From positions 1 through 44,686 of the forward strand of contig JAFZWC010000031.1 of the NCBI GenBank assembly GCA_017617475.1: a stretch of 44,686 nt of DNA, in the 5' to 3' direction. The position numbers were made by a program, and so were the translations under genes. Source of the stretch: Bacteroidales bacterium (GTDB taxonomy: Bacteria > Bacteroidota > Bacteroidia > Bacteroidales > UBA932). Position 1 is the stretch's first letter. Each line of letters opens with the position of its first letter. Positions 13,492-22,517 of this stretch are shown in pieces. Below the pieces are notes generated by a model, which was given only the letters and a program-made list of their open reading frames with translations, was not told where the DNA came from and made no database searches.

Positions 13492-15711
13492 TTATTTCCA
13501 AATAATCCTGCCGGTTTTCAGCAGATCCTGGTGGGAGATGCGGTAACCTTTGATTTTTCCATCGACCAGGGCCTTCTTGGCCTGGGCCGATGCTTTTGTA
13601 ATGGTTAGCTGCCGGCCGTCCGGGAGCGTAACCACGGCCTTGGGGAATGTGGGACGGGTAAGGGTGAAGTCCGGCACGGCGGGGCAGTCGGGGTAGATGC
13701 CCAGCATGGAGAACACGGCCCAGGCACTCATGGTGCCGGTGTCGTCGTTACCGGGAATACCGTCCGGGGCGTTCTTGTAGTGGTTGGCCAGAATGCTTTC
13801 CACGGCCGCCCAGGTACGGGGTTCATAGCCCTTGAAACGGCTGAACAGATACGGATACACAATGTCCGGCTCGTTGGCGGGGTCATACAGGCCTTCGTCA
13901 AACACGTGCTGGAGGTTGTTCACAAAGGCCTTGGTGCCGCCTTGGAGCTTGGCATAACCCTGCACATCATGCGGCACGGCGAAGCTGTAGTTCCAGGCGC
14001 TGCCCTCATGGAACCCCGGGGCGTTGGAGAAATCGGCCCCGTCTTCCGGATTGAAGGGGGTGAGGAAACTGCCGTCCTTGTAGCGCGGGCGCAGGCATTT
14101 GTCGGCCTTGCTCCAGTACGCCTTGTAGCCCAGGGAACGCTGGTAGAAGCGCTGGGCATCCTCCTTGCGGCCCAGGTCGGTGGCCAGGCGGGACAGTGCG
14201 TAATCGGCCACGTAGTACTCCAGGGCATGGGAGACGGAGTTGTCGCCGGAAAAATCGGCGCTGAAGTAATTGAGCGGCACATAGCCCAGTTCCACGTAGG
14301 GGTCGATGTCCGGGCGCATGCGGTTCTGTGCGCCGGGGGTATCGGCCGATTTGAGGAACGCCTCGTAGGCTTTTTCTATGTCGAAGTCCCGCACGCCGCG
14401 GAGCCAGGTGTCGGCTATGACGCAGATGGCGGGGTCGCCTTCCATGGTCCAGGTTTCGCGGCCATAGAGCTCCCATTTGGGCATCCAGCCCCACTCGCGG
14501 TACTGATCAATCATGGAACGCACCATGTCCACCTGCTTTTCCGGCCACAGCAAAGTCATGAGCTGGTGCAGGTTGCGGTAGGTGTCCCAGAGGGAAAACA
14601 CGGTGTAGCGGGTGTGTCCTTTGGCCACCCGGCCGGTGCCGCCGCTTTCCATCAGGGGATACTCGCCGTTTACGTCGTTGAGCACGTTGGGATGCAAAAG
14701 GGCGTGGTATAGGGCGGAGTAGAAAATGGTGCGCTGGTCGGTGGTTCCGCCTTCAATGCTGATGCGGCCCAGGTGCTGCGCCCAGTCGGCATCGGCCTTC
14801 TTCTGGACGGTGGAAAAGTTGAAGCCCTCCTGCTCGGCATACAGGTTCTGGCGGGCGTTGGCAATGCTCACGAAGGACACGCCTATCTGAACCTGCACCT
14901 GCTCGCCGGGGCGCAGATTCTCATAGTGGAACCAGTAGCCGATGTCGTCCCCGCTCATCTCCCGCGTGTAGTTGGCGTAGACTTTATACTTGCCGGCGTC
15001 GGCATCCCAGGCGGCTTCGGCCGTCATGGGGCGCTGCTTTTTCCAGTAGCCGGCCGATGCGGGCGCTTTGCTCACGCGCAGCACAAAGTAGATGGGGAAC
15101 ACGGCATTGCGGTTGTAGCAGAAGGTGCCCATGAGCTTGACGCCTTCAATCTCCGTGTCGCTCACCCTGCGCACGGTGGCGCCGCTCTCGTTGGTGAGGC
15201 CCTCGCCCAGGTTCAGCAGGATGTTGCCCTCGCCGCCCGGGAAGGTGTAGCGCTCCAGGGAAGTGCGGGTGGTGGCGGTGGCTTCGGCCTTGATGCCGTT
15301 CAGAAGCTCTACGCTATAATAGCCGGGATGCGCCACCTCGTTGCGGTACTCGCTGCCGTAGATGTGATAGTCCACCTGCAGCGGACCGGTGGTGGGCATG
15401 GTAAGGAGCGAGCCCAGTTCCGGGCAGCCCACGCCGGACAGGTTCACATGCGTGAAGCCGGTGAAAAAGCTGTTCTCGGCCACATACGGTGTGCTCCACC
15501 AGCGGCTGTCCTTGTCCCAGGTGTTCAGCTGCGAGCCCATCACGTTGAAGGGGCTCACGCTCATCATGCCATTGGGCACCACGGCCCCGGGATTGCAGGC
15601 ACCGAAGTTAGATGTGCCGATGAACGGGTTCACCCATTCTGTCTGGGCGGAAGCTAAAAGTGCAGCGTGGAGGCAAATGCCTAATAACCAGAACTTTAAC
15701 GATTTTCCCAT
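13492..15711 (-). CDS. GH92 alpha-mannosidase, secreted (739 aa)
   Basis: The start at 15711 gives a signal peptide (MGKSLKFWLLGICLHAALLASA, then QTEW). The mature protein opens with the family phrase VNPFIGTSNFGACNPGAVVP and contains FSLWDTYRNLHQLMTLLWPE. FHEGSAWNYSF holds Glu569 at the general-acid position, and GNDDTGTMSAWAVFSMLGIYP (Asn655, Asp656, Asp657) is the canonical catalytic-base and calcium block. No lipobox is seen, so it is probably periplasmic. It is the last gene of the minus-strand glycan operon, 64 bp after GH130, and lies convergent with GH125. Sequence differences from the other GH92 in the window suggest a different linkage specificity; which one cannot be read from sequence alone. 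Confidence 0.95.
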   Translation of the reverse strand: MGKSLKFWLLGICLHAALLASAQTEWVNPFIGTSNFGACNPGAVVPNGMMSVSPFNVMGSQLNTWDKDSRWWSTPYVAENSFFTGFTHVNLSGVGCPELGSLLTMPTTGPLQVDYHIYGSEYRNEVAHPGYYSVELLNGIKAEATATTRTSLERYTFPGGEGNILLNLGEGLTNESGATVRRVSDTEIEGVKLMGTFCYNRNAVFPIYFVLRVSKAPASAGYWKKQRPMTAEAAWDADAGKYKVYANYTREMSGDDIGYWFHYENLRPGEQVQVQIGVSFVSIANARQNLYAEQEGFNFSTVQKKADADWAQHLGRISIEGGTTDQRTIFYSALYHALLHPNVLNDVNGEYPLMESGGTGRVAKGHTRYTVFSLWDTYRNLHQLMTLLWPEKQVDMVRSMIDQYREWGWMPKWELYGRETWTMEGDPAICVIADTWLRGVRDFDIEKAYEAFLKSADTPGAQNRMRPDIDPYVELGYVPLNYFSADFSGDNSVSHALEYYVADYALSRLATDLGRKEDAQRFYQRSLGYKAYWSKADKCLRPRYKDGSFLTPFNPEDGADFSNAPGFHEGSAWNYSFAVPHDVQGYAKLQGGTKAFVNNLQHVFDEGLYDPANEPDIVYPYLFSRFKGYEPRTWAAVESILANHYKNAPDGIPGNDDTGTMSAWAVFSMLGIYPDCPAVPDFTLTRPTFPKAVVTLPDGRQLTITKASAQAKKALVDGKIKGYRISHQDLLKTGRIIWK

Positions 15712-15775
15712 ACCTATTTTTACCCAGGGGTAATCACTTAAAATATTAATAATTAAACACTTGCACCCACGGGGC

Positions 15776-16774
15776 CTATACAATACTCGTACGCTTAGTC
15801 CACTCCACAATTTCCGGAATGTAGCCGAAGGCCAGGCCGGTGACGGTGTCGGCGCAGCCGTAGTAGACAGCTATGCGGCCGGTGGCGGGGTCGTGCAGGG
15901 CGGCGCAGGGGAAGCACACGTTGGGAACGTCTCCCATGCATTCGTACGGCATCTGGGGGGAGATGAGGTAGGGACCGCTGCGGGCCAGCACCTTCCACGG
16001 CTGCTCCAGATCCAGCAGGGCGCTGCCGAAGCTGTACACATAGCCGTTGCAGCTGTGCAGCACGCCGTGGTGGAACAGCAGCCAGCCTTCCGAGGTTTCG
16101 ATGGGCACGGGGCCGGCGCCAATCTTCATGCACTGCCAGGCGCTCTGCTCAAACGGGGCGGGAGCCATCACGTGGCGGTGGTGTCCCCAAAACTCCATGT
16201 CGGGCGACTCGCTGTAGAAAATGTCTCCGAAAGCGGTGTGGCCGGTGTCGGAGGGGCGGGAGAGCATGGCAAAACGGCCGTTAATCTTGCGGGGGAAGAG
16301 CACGCCGTTGCGGTTGTAAGGCAGGAAGGCGTTCTCTACCTGGTGGAAAGTCTTGAAGTCTGTGGTCCAGGCTATGCCGATGGTGGGGCCGTGATAGCCG
16401 TTGCACCAGGTGACCCAGAAGCGGTCTTCGATGAAGGCCACGCGGGGGTCGTACCCGTAGACCCACTGGCCCACCTCGGGATCGGCCCCTTCAAACTGAA
16501 TGGTGTGGGGCTCTATATCCCAGTGCAGGCCGTCCTTGGAGAAGCCGGCGTGGAGGGTCATGCGGCGGTTGGTGTCGTCGCAACGGAATACGCCTGCGAA
16601 GCCGTCCTTGAACGGAACCACGGCGCTGTTGAAGATGCTGTTGGAGTCCGGAAGGAGGTTGCGGGGAATCACGGGATTGGCACTGTAGCGCCACAGGGGG
16701 GCGTTGCAGCCGGCCGGGCGTTCTTCCCACGGCATGCCCGGGAGGGCGTTTCCGGAAATGATAAGCTTGCTCAT
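15776..16774 (-). CDS. GH130 beta-mannoside phosphorylase (332 aa)
   Basis: GH130 enzymes cleave beta-1,4-mannosides, mostly by phosphorolysis to mannose-1-phosphate. The five-bladed propeller family shows as [40 protein letters not shown] (Asp109 in DPRV, the probable general acid), [37 protein letters not shown] and the C-terminal [10 protein letters not shown]. No signal peptide is present, so it acts in the cytoplasm on imported disaccharides. Bacteroides members of the cytosolic GH130_2 group process Man-beta-1,4-GlcNAc from N-glycan cores, which fits the mannosidase neighbours; the exact substrate is an inference. The start ATG overlaps the stop of the short LacI gene (ATGA), indicating translational coupling. 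Confidence 0.93.
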   Translation of the reverse strand: MSKLIISGNALPGMPWEERPAGCNAPLWRYSANPVIPRNLLPDSNSIFNSAVVPFKDGFAGVFRCDDTNRRMTLHAGFSKDGLHWDIEPHTIQFEGADPEVGQWVYGYDPRVAFIEDRFWVTWCNGYHGPTIGIAWTTDFKTFHQVENAFLPYNRNGVLFPRKINGRFAMLSRPSDTGHTAFGDIFYSESPDMEFWGHHRHVMAPAPFEQSAWQCMKIGAGPVPIETSEGWLLFHHGVLHSCNGYVYSFGSALLDLEQPWKVLARSGPYLISPQMPYECMGDVPNVCFPCAALHDPATGRIAVYYGCADTVTGLAFGYIPEIVEWTKRTSIV

Positions 16775-17247
16775 ATCTTTTCTATTAATTCTTTTATGGT
16801 TTGGTCCGGGTCGGAGCCCAGAGGAACATACGGTTTTTCGGTTACGCCCAGGGCGGTGAGGCAGTCTTCTTCCTCGCCGGGCAGGGGGGAGGCCACGAAG
16901 CCTTCCACGCCTTTCTGGGCCAGGGCGCGCACCAGGTGGCAATAGCGCACGGGGTCGTTCTGGGCCGATGCGAACAGCACGGTGTAGCCCCGGCGGTAGG
17001 CGCAGTCGGAGAGTGCCTGCAGCGGCGCCGCGTCCAGCGACGGCACAATGACGCCGATGAGCCGGGCGGCGGGCCAGGGAACCCTGGCAGCCTGTCCGGT
17101 GCGGTAGCCCAGGCGGTCGGCCACTTCCAGGATGCGCCGGCGGGTCTCTTCTCCCACGCGGTTCTTACCGTTGAACACGAAGGAGACCAGCGAGGGCGAG
17201 ACCCCCGCTTCCCGGGCGATATCCTTGATGGTGACTGCTTTAGGCAT
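16771..17247 (-). CDS. Short LacI-family regulator lacking most of the effector domain (158 aa)
   Basis: Residues 4-55 are a normal LacI DNA-binding domain ([20 protein letters not shown], then [17 protein letters not shown]). The linker leads into the start of the periplasmic-binding-type domain ([19 protein letters not shown], then [14 protein letters not shown] and [14 protein letters not shown]). The protein stops at 158 aa where the family normally reaches about 330-340 aa, so the C-terminal subdomain and much of the ligand cleft are absent. Reading on would enter GH130, whose ATG overlaps the stop; the upstream patatin overlaps its start by 8 nt. The tight fit argues for a maintained short gene rather than fresh decay, but a fixed internal deletion is possible. 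A full-length relative may exist elsewhere. Confidence 0.85.
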   Translation of the reverse strand: MPKAVTIKDIAREAGVSPSLVSFVFNGKNRVGEETRRRILEVADRLGYRTGQAARVPWPAARLIGVIVPSLDAAPLQALSDCAYRRGYTVLFASAQNDPVRYCHLVRALAQKGVEGFVASPLPGEEEDCLTALGVTEKPYVPLGSDPDQTIKELIEKI

Positions 17248-18157
17248 TCTGTTTCTCGTACTTGTCCAGGGCATCGGCCATGAGTTTGCGGCCGATGGTG
17301 GCAATCTCCTCGGCGTGGGAATAGCCGTACACGCCGTGGTAGGAGTCGAAGGGCAGGCTGGCCAGCACGTCCGGCGGCGTAAGCTCAATGCCTATGCGCG
17401 CCAGGCTGCAGTTCATGATGCCGAAGCTGCGCTGGAGGATGGAGGCGAAGTTGTCGTCGGCCCCCACGGGAATCCAGCTGTTGCTGGCCGATGCCTCCAG
17501 CTGGCGCTGCTGCAGACCCGACTGGATGCGGGCCAGCAGGCTGCGCTCGCTCTCGCGCTCTTGGGCTATGGCGGCCCGGCTGTCCAGGAAGCCCTGGATT
17601 TCGGCCGCGTCAATCTGGTTAACGTTGAAGCCGACGAGGATGTCGCCGGGGGTGCGCTTCACGCGGTTGAGGGGGAAGGTGTTCACCATGCCGCCGTCTA
17701 CCAGCGTGCGGCCTTTCCACACCACGGGCTTGAACATGGACGGGATGGAAATGGATGCGCGGATGGCGTTGAACAGCGGTCCTTCCCGGAAAATCACTTC
17801 CTCGCCGGTGTACAGGTCCGTAGCAATGGCCGTGAAGGGAATGGGCAGGTCTTCAATGTTTACGTCCGGAACGAATTTCTTGATTTCCCGGATTACCTTT
17901 TCTCCCTTCACCAGGTAATTCTTGCTCACGGACACGTCCATGAGGGTCATCACCTTTACGGGATCCAGGCCGAAGAGCCACTGCTTGAAGGCTTCCAGCC
18001 CGCCGGCGGCAAAGATGCCGCCTACCAGCGATCCGGCACTGGCGCCGGCCACGGATGTAATCTTGTATCCCCGGGCCTGCAGTTCCTCGATGGCGCCAAT
18101 GTAGGCAAAGCCGCGCGGACCGCCGCTGGCCAGGGCCAGGGCAACATTGGGTTTCAT
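17240..18157 (-). CDS. Patatin-like phospholipase family protein, cytoplasmic (305 aa)
   Basis: The patatin Ser-Asp dyad is complete: the oxyanion loop SGGPRGFAYIG (11-21), nucleophile Ser40 in GASAG (38-42) and Asp154 in DGG (154-156). No signal peptide or membrane segment is present, so the protein is cytosolic, resembling the RssA/YchK-type single-domain group rather than secreted patatins. Members hydrolyse acyl esters of phospholipids; the natural substrate here is unknown. It starts 3 nt after the GH29 stop and its end overlaps the short LacI gene by 8 nt, so it is a genuine member of the glycan operon. Its role there is unexplained: removal of acyl groups or membrane turnover are guesses. 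Confidence 0.9.
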   Translation of the reverse strand: MKPNVALALASGGPRGFAYIGAIEELQARGYKITSVAGASAGSLVGGIFAAGGLEAFKQWLFGLDPVKVMTLMDVSVSKNYLVKGEKVIREIKKFVPDVNIEDLPIPFTAIATDLYTGEEVIFREGPLFNAIRASISIPSMFKPVVWKGRTLVDGGMVNTFPLNRVKRTPGDILVGFNVNQIDAAEIQGFLDSRAAIAQERESERSLLARIQSGLQQRQLEASASNSWIPVGADDNFASILQRSFGIMNCSLARIGIELTPPDVLASLPFDSYHGVYGYSHAEEIATIGRKLMADALDKYEKQNA

Positions 18158-18160
18158 AGT

Positions 18161-19489
18161 TTATTCGGTATAAATGGGATCATAATACAGGCCGATGCTC
18201 CCCAGCAACGGTTTGGCCATGGCGTCGGTAACGGTGACCCGCACCTCGGAGGTGCAGGTTTCGGGAACCAGCACTATGCGTTTGTGGCCGATGGTGCTTT
18301 CTTCGGCTATGCGCTGCCAGCCATCGGCCGTGCGGGCTTCCACCAGGAAGGAAACCACGCGCTGACCTTTGGCAATGTCTTCGGTGAGCACAATGCGGTT
18401 GAAGGGCTTCTCCGGGTTGACTTTCACCGTCCATACCTGGCCTTTGCGGCTCTGGCCCAGGGCCAGGTTCTGGTCAAAGATCTGGTCCAGCGCGGCGCGG
18501 AATTCCATCAGACGGGTGGAGTCCACCTCGTGCAGGTGGCCGCGGGTGTCGGGCGGAACGTTCAGAAGCAGCAGGGAGTTGCGGCCCACGCTCTCGTAAT
18601 AGATCTTCAGGAGTTCGTTCACGGTCTTGACCTTGTCGTTCTCCGACTCGCGCCAGAACCAGCCCGGACGGATGGAGACGTCGGTTTCGGCCGGAATCCA
18701 GGCGCTGCCGCCCGGATCGCCCTCGTTCAGGGATTCCCGGGAGGGGCCTCCCTGGCCGGGCGTGAAGCCTTCGGCATTCAGGGTTCCCCAGTTGGTGCGG
18801 CCGGCGTGGCCTTCCTCGTTGCCCACCCAGCGGCAGCCCGGACCTACGTCACTGAAAATGATGGCCTGGGGCTGAAGCCTGAGGACCGTTCCGTTGAAGA
18901 GCGGCCAGTCGTATACCTGCTTCTTTCCGTTGGGGCCTTCGCCGTTGGCTCCGTCGAACCACTGCTCGAAAACCGGCCCGTAGGTGCCTCCCAGCACGCT
19001 TTCCAGGGTCTGGACGAAGACGTCGTTATAGGCAGGTGTTCCGTAATGGGGGTCGTTCCGGTCCCAGGGCGAGATGTATACGCCGAACTTGATTCCCTCC
19101 GCCGCGCAGGCTTCGGAGAGGTCCTTCAGCACGTCGCCCTGGCCGCCGCGCCAGGAACTCTCCCGCACGGTGTGCGTAGAGACGGGGCTGGGCCAGAGGC
19201 AGAAGCCGTCGTGGTGTTTGGCGGTGATGATAATGCCCTTGAAGCCCGCTGCCTTGGCGGTGCGGGCCCACTGCCGGCAGTCCAGGTCGGTGGGGTTGAA
19301 GAGGTCTTCGGCCTCGGTGCCTTCGCCCCATTCCAGCCCCGTGAAGGTATTGGGGCCGAAGTGGCAGAACATGGTCATTTCCATGTCTTGCCAGGCTATC
19401 TGCTGGGGTGAGGGAAGGGCACCGTAAGGTTTTTCTTCGCAGGCGGTGAGCACTAGGGCCAGAGCCAGCGCAGGAATCCATTTATTCAT
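18161..19489 (-). CDS. GH29 alpha-L-fucosidase lipoprotein (442 aa)
   Basis: GH29 enzymes are retaining alpha-fucosidases. A lipoprotein signal ends LVLTAC (Cys17) and is followed by EEK, which may favour surface export. Family blocks include MTMFCHFGPNTFTGLEWG, GIIITAKHHDGFCLWPS (91-101), GIKFGVYISPWDRN and EQWFDGANGEG with Asp179 as the expected nucleophile. The C-terminal third (about 340-442) is a beta-rich accessory domain. The organisation resembles the alpha-1,3/1,4-selective GH29-B group, but the subfamily call is tentative. It overlaps the end of the GH2 gene by 8 nt (ATGAATAA) and is followed by the patatin gene. It would remove core or antennary fucose before galactosidase and mannosidases act. 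Confidence 0.93.
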   Translation of the reverse strand: MNKWIPALALALVLTACEEKPYGALPSPQQIAWQDMEMTMFCHFGPNTFTGLEWGEGTEAEDLFNPTDLDCRQWARTAKAAGFKGIIITAKHHDGFCLWPSPVSTHTVRESSWRGGQGDVLKDLSEACAAEGIKFGVYISPWDRNDPHYGTPAYNDVFVQTLESVLGGTYGPVFEQWFDGANGEGPNGKKQVYDWPLFNGTVLRLQPQAIIFSDVGPGCRWVGNEEGHAGRTNWGTLNAEGFTPGQGGPSRESLNEGDPGGSAWIPAETDVSIRPGWFWRESENDKVKTVNELLKIYYESVGRNSLLLLNVPPDTRGHLHEVDSTRLMEFRAALDQIFDQNLALGQSRKGQVWTVKVNPEKPFNRIVLTEDIAKGQRVVSFLVEARTADGWQRIAEESTIGHKRIVLVPETCTSEVRVTVTDAMAKPLLGSIGLYYDPIYTE

Positions 19490-22400
19490 ATCGGATGGCT
19501 TTTTCGGGTTTCTCGGGAGTCATGATAAAGGAGTAGGAATAGCTTTCGGTATTCCAGAGAGTGCGGGCCTTCTCCGGACGGGCGCCCCAGCTGTCGTAAC
19601 CGCCCACGCCGCTCTGGAGGTAGTCTATGCACAGTTCGGTAAAGTCGCGGGGGTGCACGTCGCAAAGGTGGGTCTGGGACTTCTGCATGCCGCCGTCCAA
19701 ATCCTCTATGCTCATGCGCAAGGCATTGAATTCAAAGGGATGGGCTTCCGTACGAACCACGGACAGGCCGCCGATGGCCAGCCAGTCGGTGTCTGTATGG
19801 TGCCCGGTTTCCTGGGGACGGACATAGGGATAGTATTCGGCCGATGCCGAGGATTCCCAGATGCGCTTGAAGGTGCAGGAAGCGCGGTCCCAGTAGTTCT
19901 CCACAGGGCCGCGGCCGAAGTAACGGAAGGCGTCGTCGGCCACCCTGAGGCGGAAGCCCAGGCGGGGGATTTCCACGTTCTTGTCGGTACCGGGGGCCGT
20001 CTGGACCTGGATCTTCAGGGTTCCGTCGGGGTAGATGACGTATTGTTCGGAGGCACGGACGCCCTGGCCTTTCACGTTAATGACCACAGAGCCATCGGCC
20101 TGCTTGGCGGCCTCTACGGAATCCGGCTTGCCGGGCTCCTTGTACTGGGCGGTGCGGACGGGGGCGTTGTTGCCATAGTCGTTGTCGATGGGGGCGCGCC
20201 AGAAGTTGGGACGGATGCCGAAGGTGGGATCCACCAGGTCGGCCCCCTTCACTTTCCAGGACTTGACGAAGCCGTCCACCTTGTTGAACACCAGCTCTAC
20301 GTTGGCGCCGCGGACCACCACCTGCGTGTCTCCGTTGGTGAATTCCAGGTTGCCCTTGGCTACGCGCGCCTTGCGGGGGGCGGGGTTGGATTTGAGAAGA
20401 GCCTCGTCACAGGCCACTATGGCGTTTTTCTCCAGCAGGGGCATTTCCTGGGCGGTGGATACCTCAAAGAAAATGCGGTACTCGCCGGGTTTGTTCATCT
20501 TGGGAAGTTTCACCTGGAAAGTCTCGGCCGTCTGGGCGGCGGTGCCGAAGTGCTTTTTGTGCTTGAGCCACCAGAAGGGGCGCTTGCCGTCCCGCTCTAC
20601 CCAATACTTGACGGAGTAGGGCTTCAGGTCCGTGAAGTAGTTGCGGTTGAAGATTTCGAAAACGCCGTTCTCGGCATCTACGGCATGGATGGTCACGTTC
20701 TGGTAGACGTGCTTAATCTCGTAAAAGCCGGGGTGCGGGTCACGGTCGGGGTTCACCAGGCCGTTGCAGCAGAAGTTGGCGTCGGAGGGAGCATTCTCCC
20801 CATAGTCTCCGCCGTACGTCCAGCCGCGCTCTTTGTCGTACAGGCCCTGGTCCACCCAGTCCCAGATGAAGCCGCCCTGCAGATGCGTGTGGGCATAGAA
20901 CTGGTCCCACATCCAGTCGATGGAGCCGTTGGAGTTGCCCATGGCGTGGGAGTACTCGCAAAGGGCGATGGGCTTTTCGGAGTAGGTCTCACCCATCCGC
21001 TTGAGCCAGTCGGTGCCGGGATACATGGGGTTGGTGAAATCGGTATTCCAGTCCCGCCCGGCCCGCTCGTACACCACGGGACGGTTCATGCCGTCCTTTT
21101 CCAGGGCCTTGAGGGTCTTGTAGGTCTCGTAGAAGTTGAGGCCGTTGCCCGCTTCGTTGCCCAGCGACAAAATGGTGACGCAGGGGTAATTGGCCGTGCG
21201 GTAGTACATGTTCAGGGTGCGGTCCATGTGCTTGGGAAGCCATGCCGTCATGTTGGCCATGGTCTTGGAGGGCTCGTAGCCGAATCCGTGGGTCTCGATG
21301 TTGGCCTCGTCGTACACGTAGAAGCCCAGGGAATCGCACAGCTCGTAGAATTCCCGGGACTGCGGATAGTGGCAGGTGCGGATGGCGTTTACGTTGGCCA
21401 TCTTCATGAGCTTGAGGTCCTGTAGGATGTTCTCCCGGGTAATGTAGTGGCCGGTGTAAGGGTTATGCTCGTGCAGGTTCACGCCCTTGAATTTGACGGG
21501 CTGGCCGTTCACCAGGAAGGCCTTGACCATGCGGCCGTCCTTTTGATCGGGAATCTCCTTTATTTCCAGATGGCGGAAGCCCACGTGAAAGCGGGTGTAT
21601 TCGCCGTTCACTTTGAGCACCAGGGTGTACAGGTTGGGAGTTTCGGCCGTCCAGAGGCGGGCGCCGGGGATGGTGTCCGTCACGGTGAGGATGTCGCCGG
21701 AGAACTCGAAGATGGCGTCGGCCACGGCCGATCCCTGGGCGTCCAGAAGCTCGTAGAACACCTCGGTGGGAACGTCGGCGTGCATCCTGAGCTGGAACAG
21801 GCCGGCCTGGAAGTCGGGCGTGGTGGTGGATACTACGGTGAAGTTGAATCCGTTGTGGACTTTCTCGCTGGAGAGGTAGACGTCACGCTCCAGACCGGAA
21901 ATGCGCCAGAAGTCCTGGTCTTCCAGCCAGGAGGCCTGCGTGTAGCGGTAGATGCGGAGCAGAAGCTCGTTCTCTCCGGGCTTGAGCACGTCCGTGATGC
22001 GGAAGCGGGCCAGGTCCTTGGAGTCTTCGCAGTAGCCTACTTCCTGGCCGTTGACATACACATAGGTACCGCTCTTGGTCCCGGCCAGGTTCAAGTACAC
22101 CTCGCGGCCTTTCCAACCCTCGGGCACGGTGAAGGTGCGGTGATACAGGGCGGCGGGAACCACTTCCGGCAGTACGCCCGCAACGGGATTCTCCGGGCAG
22201 AAGTCGTACGGAATGTTGGTGTAGATGGCGGTGCCCCAGCCCTGGACTTCCCAGTTGCCGGGCACTTGGATCTTGTCCCAGTTCAGCGGGCTCCAGAGGG
22301 ATTCCTCCATTACCCGGTGGTCGTCAAAATACTTGAAATCCCAGGTGCCGTTGAGGCTTTTGTAATTCTCGCTGGCCCGGAAACCCTTGGTGAGGGCGTC

Positions 22401-22517
22401 GGCCCGGTCGGCGAAGAAAACGATTTCCGTGCGATGGGTTTCGGCATTCACGGAGGTGACCTGAGGGTCCTGCCAGTAGGGAAGGACGGCGGTCAGCAGG
22501 AGGATGAGGCTATTCAT
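19482..22517 (-). CDS. GH2 LacZ-type beta-galactosidase (1011 aa)
   Basis: A full-length five-domain LacZ-type enzyme. The N-terminal jelly roll has SLNGTWDFKYFDDH and IQVPGNWEVQGWGTAIYTN; the barrel has acid/base Glu455 in SLGNEAGNG and nucleophile Glu521 in LCEYSHAMGNSNG; the C-terminal small-chain domain includes YFGRGPVENYWDR and near the end GVGGYDSWGARP. The first ~13 residues are hydrophobic (MNSLILLLTAVLP), a short signal peptide that would send it to the periplasm. LacZ-type members act on terminal beta-galactose. Both ends overlap neighbouring genes by 8 nt (GH3 upstream, GH29 downstream), so it is translated as part of the operon. Confidence 0.94.
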   Translation of the reverse strand: MNSLILLLTAVLPYWQDPQVTSVNAETHRTEIVFFADRADALTKGFRASENYKSLNGTWDFKYFDDHRVMEESLWSPLNWDKIQVPGNWEVQGWGTAIYTNIPYDFCPENPVAGVLPEVVPAALYHRTFTVPEGWKGREVYLNLAGTKSGTYVYVNGQEVGYCEDSKDLARFRITDVLKPGENELLLRIYRYTQASWLEDQDFWRISGLERDVYLSSEKVHNGFNFTVVSTTTPDFQAGLFQLRMHADVPTEVFYELLDAQGSAVADAIFEFSGDILTVTDTIPGARLWTAETPNLYTLVLKVNGEYTRFHVGFRHLEIKEIPDQKDGRMVKAFLVNGQPVKFKGVNLHEHNPYTGHYITRENILQDLKLMKMANVNAIRTCHYPQSREFYELCDSLGFYVYDEANIETHGFGYEPSKTMANMTAWLPKHMDRTLNMYYRTANYPCVTILSLGNEAGNGLNFYETYKTLKALEKDGMNRPVVYERAGRDWNTDFTNPMYPGTDWLKRMGETYSEKPIALCEYSHAMGNSNGSIDWMWDQFYAHTHLQGGFIWDWVDQGLYDKERGWTYGGDYGENAPSDANFCCNGLVNPDRDPHPGFYEIKHVYQNVTIHAVDAENGVFEIFNRNYFTDLKPYSVKYWVERDGKRPFWWLKHKKHFGTAAQTAETFQVKLPKMNKPGEYRIFFEVSTAQEMPLLEKNAIVACDEALLKSNPAPRKARVAKGNLEFTNGDTQVVVRGANVELVFNKVDGFVKSWKVKGADLVDPTFGIRPNFWRAPIDNDYGNNAPVRTAQYKEPGKPDSVEAAKQADGSVVINVKGQGVRASEQYVIYPDGTLKIQVQTAPGTDKNVEIPRLGFRLRVADDAFRYFGRGPVENYWDRASCTFKRIWESSASAEYYPYVRPQETGHHTDTDWLAIGGLSVVRTEAHPFEFNALRMSIEDLDGGMQKSQTHLCDVHPRDFTELCIDYLQSGVGGYDSWGARPEKARTLWNTESYSYSFIMTPEKPEKAIRYE

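Noticed and set aside
17132..21425. Long plus-strand frames (17132-19411 and 19446-21425) opposite LacI, patatin, GH29 and GH2
   Set aside because: They span several real genes on the other strand, have no start context and only composition-driven openness.
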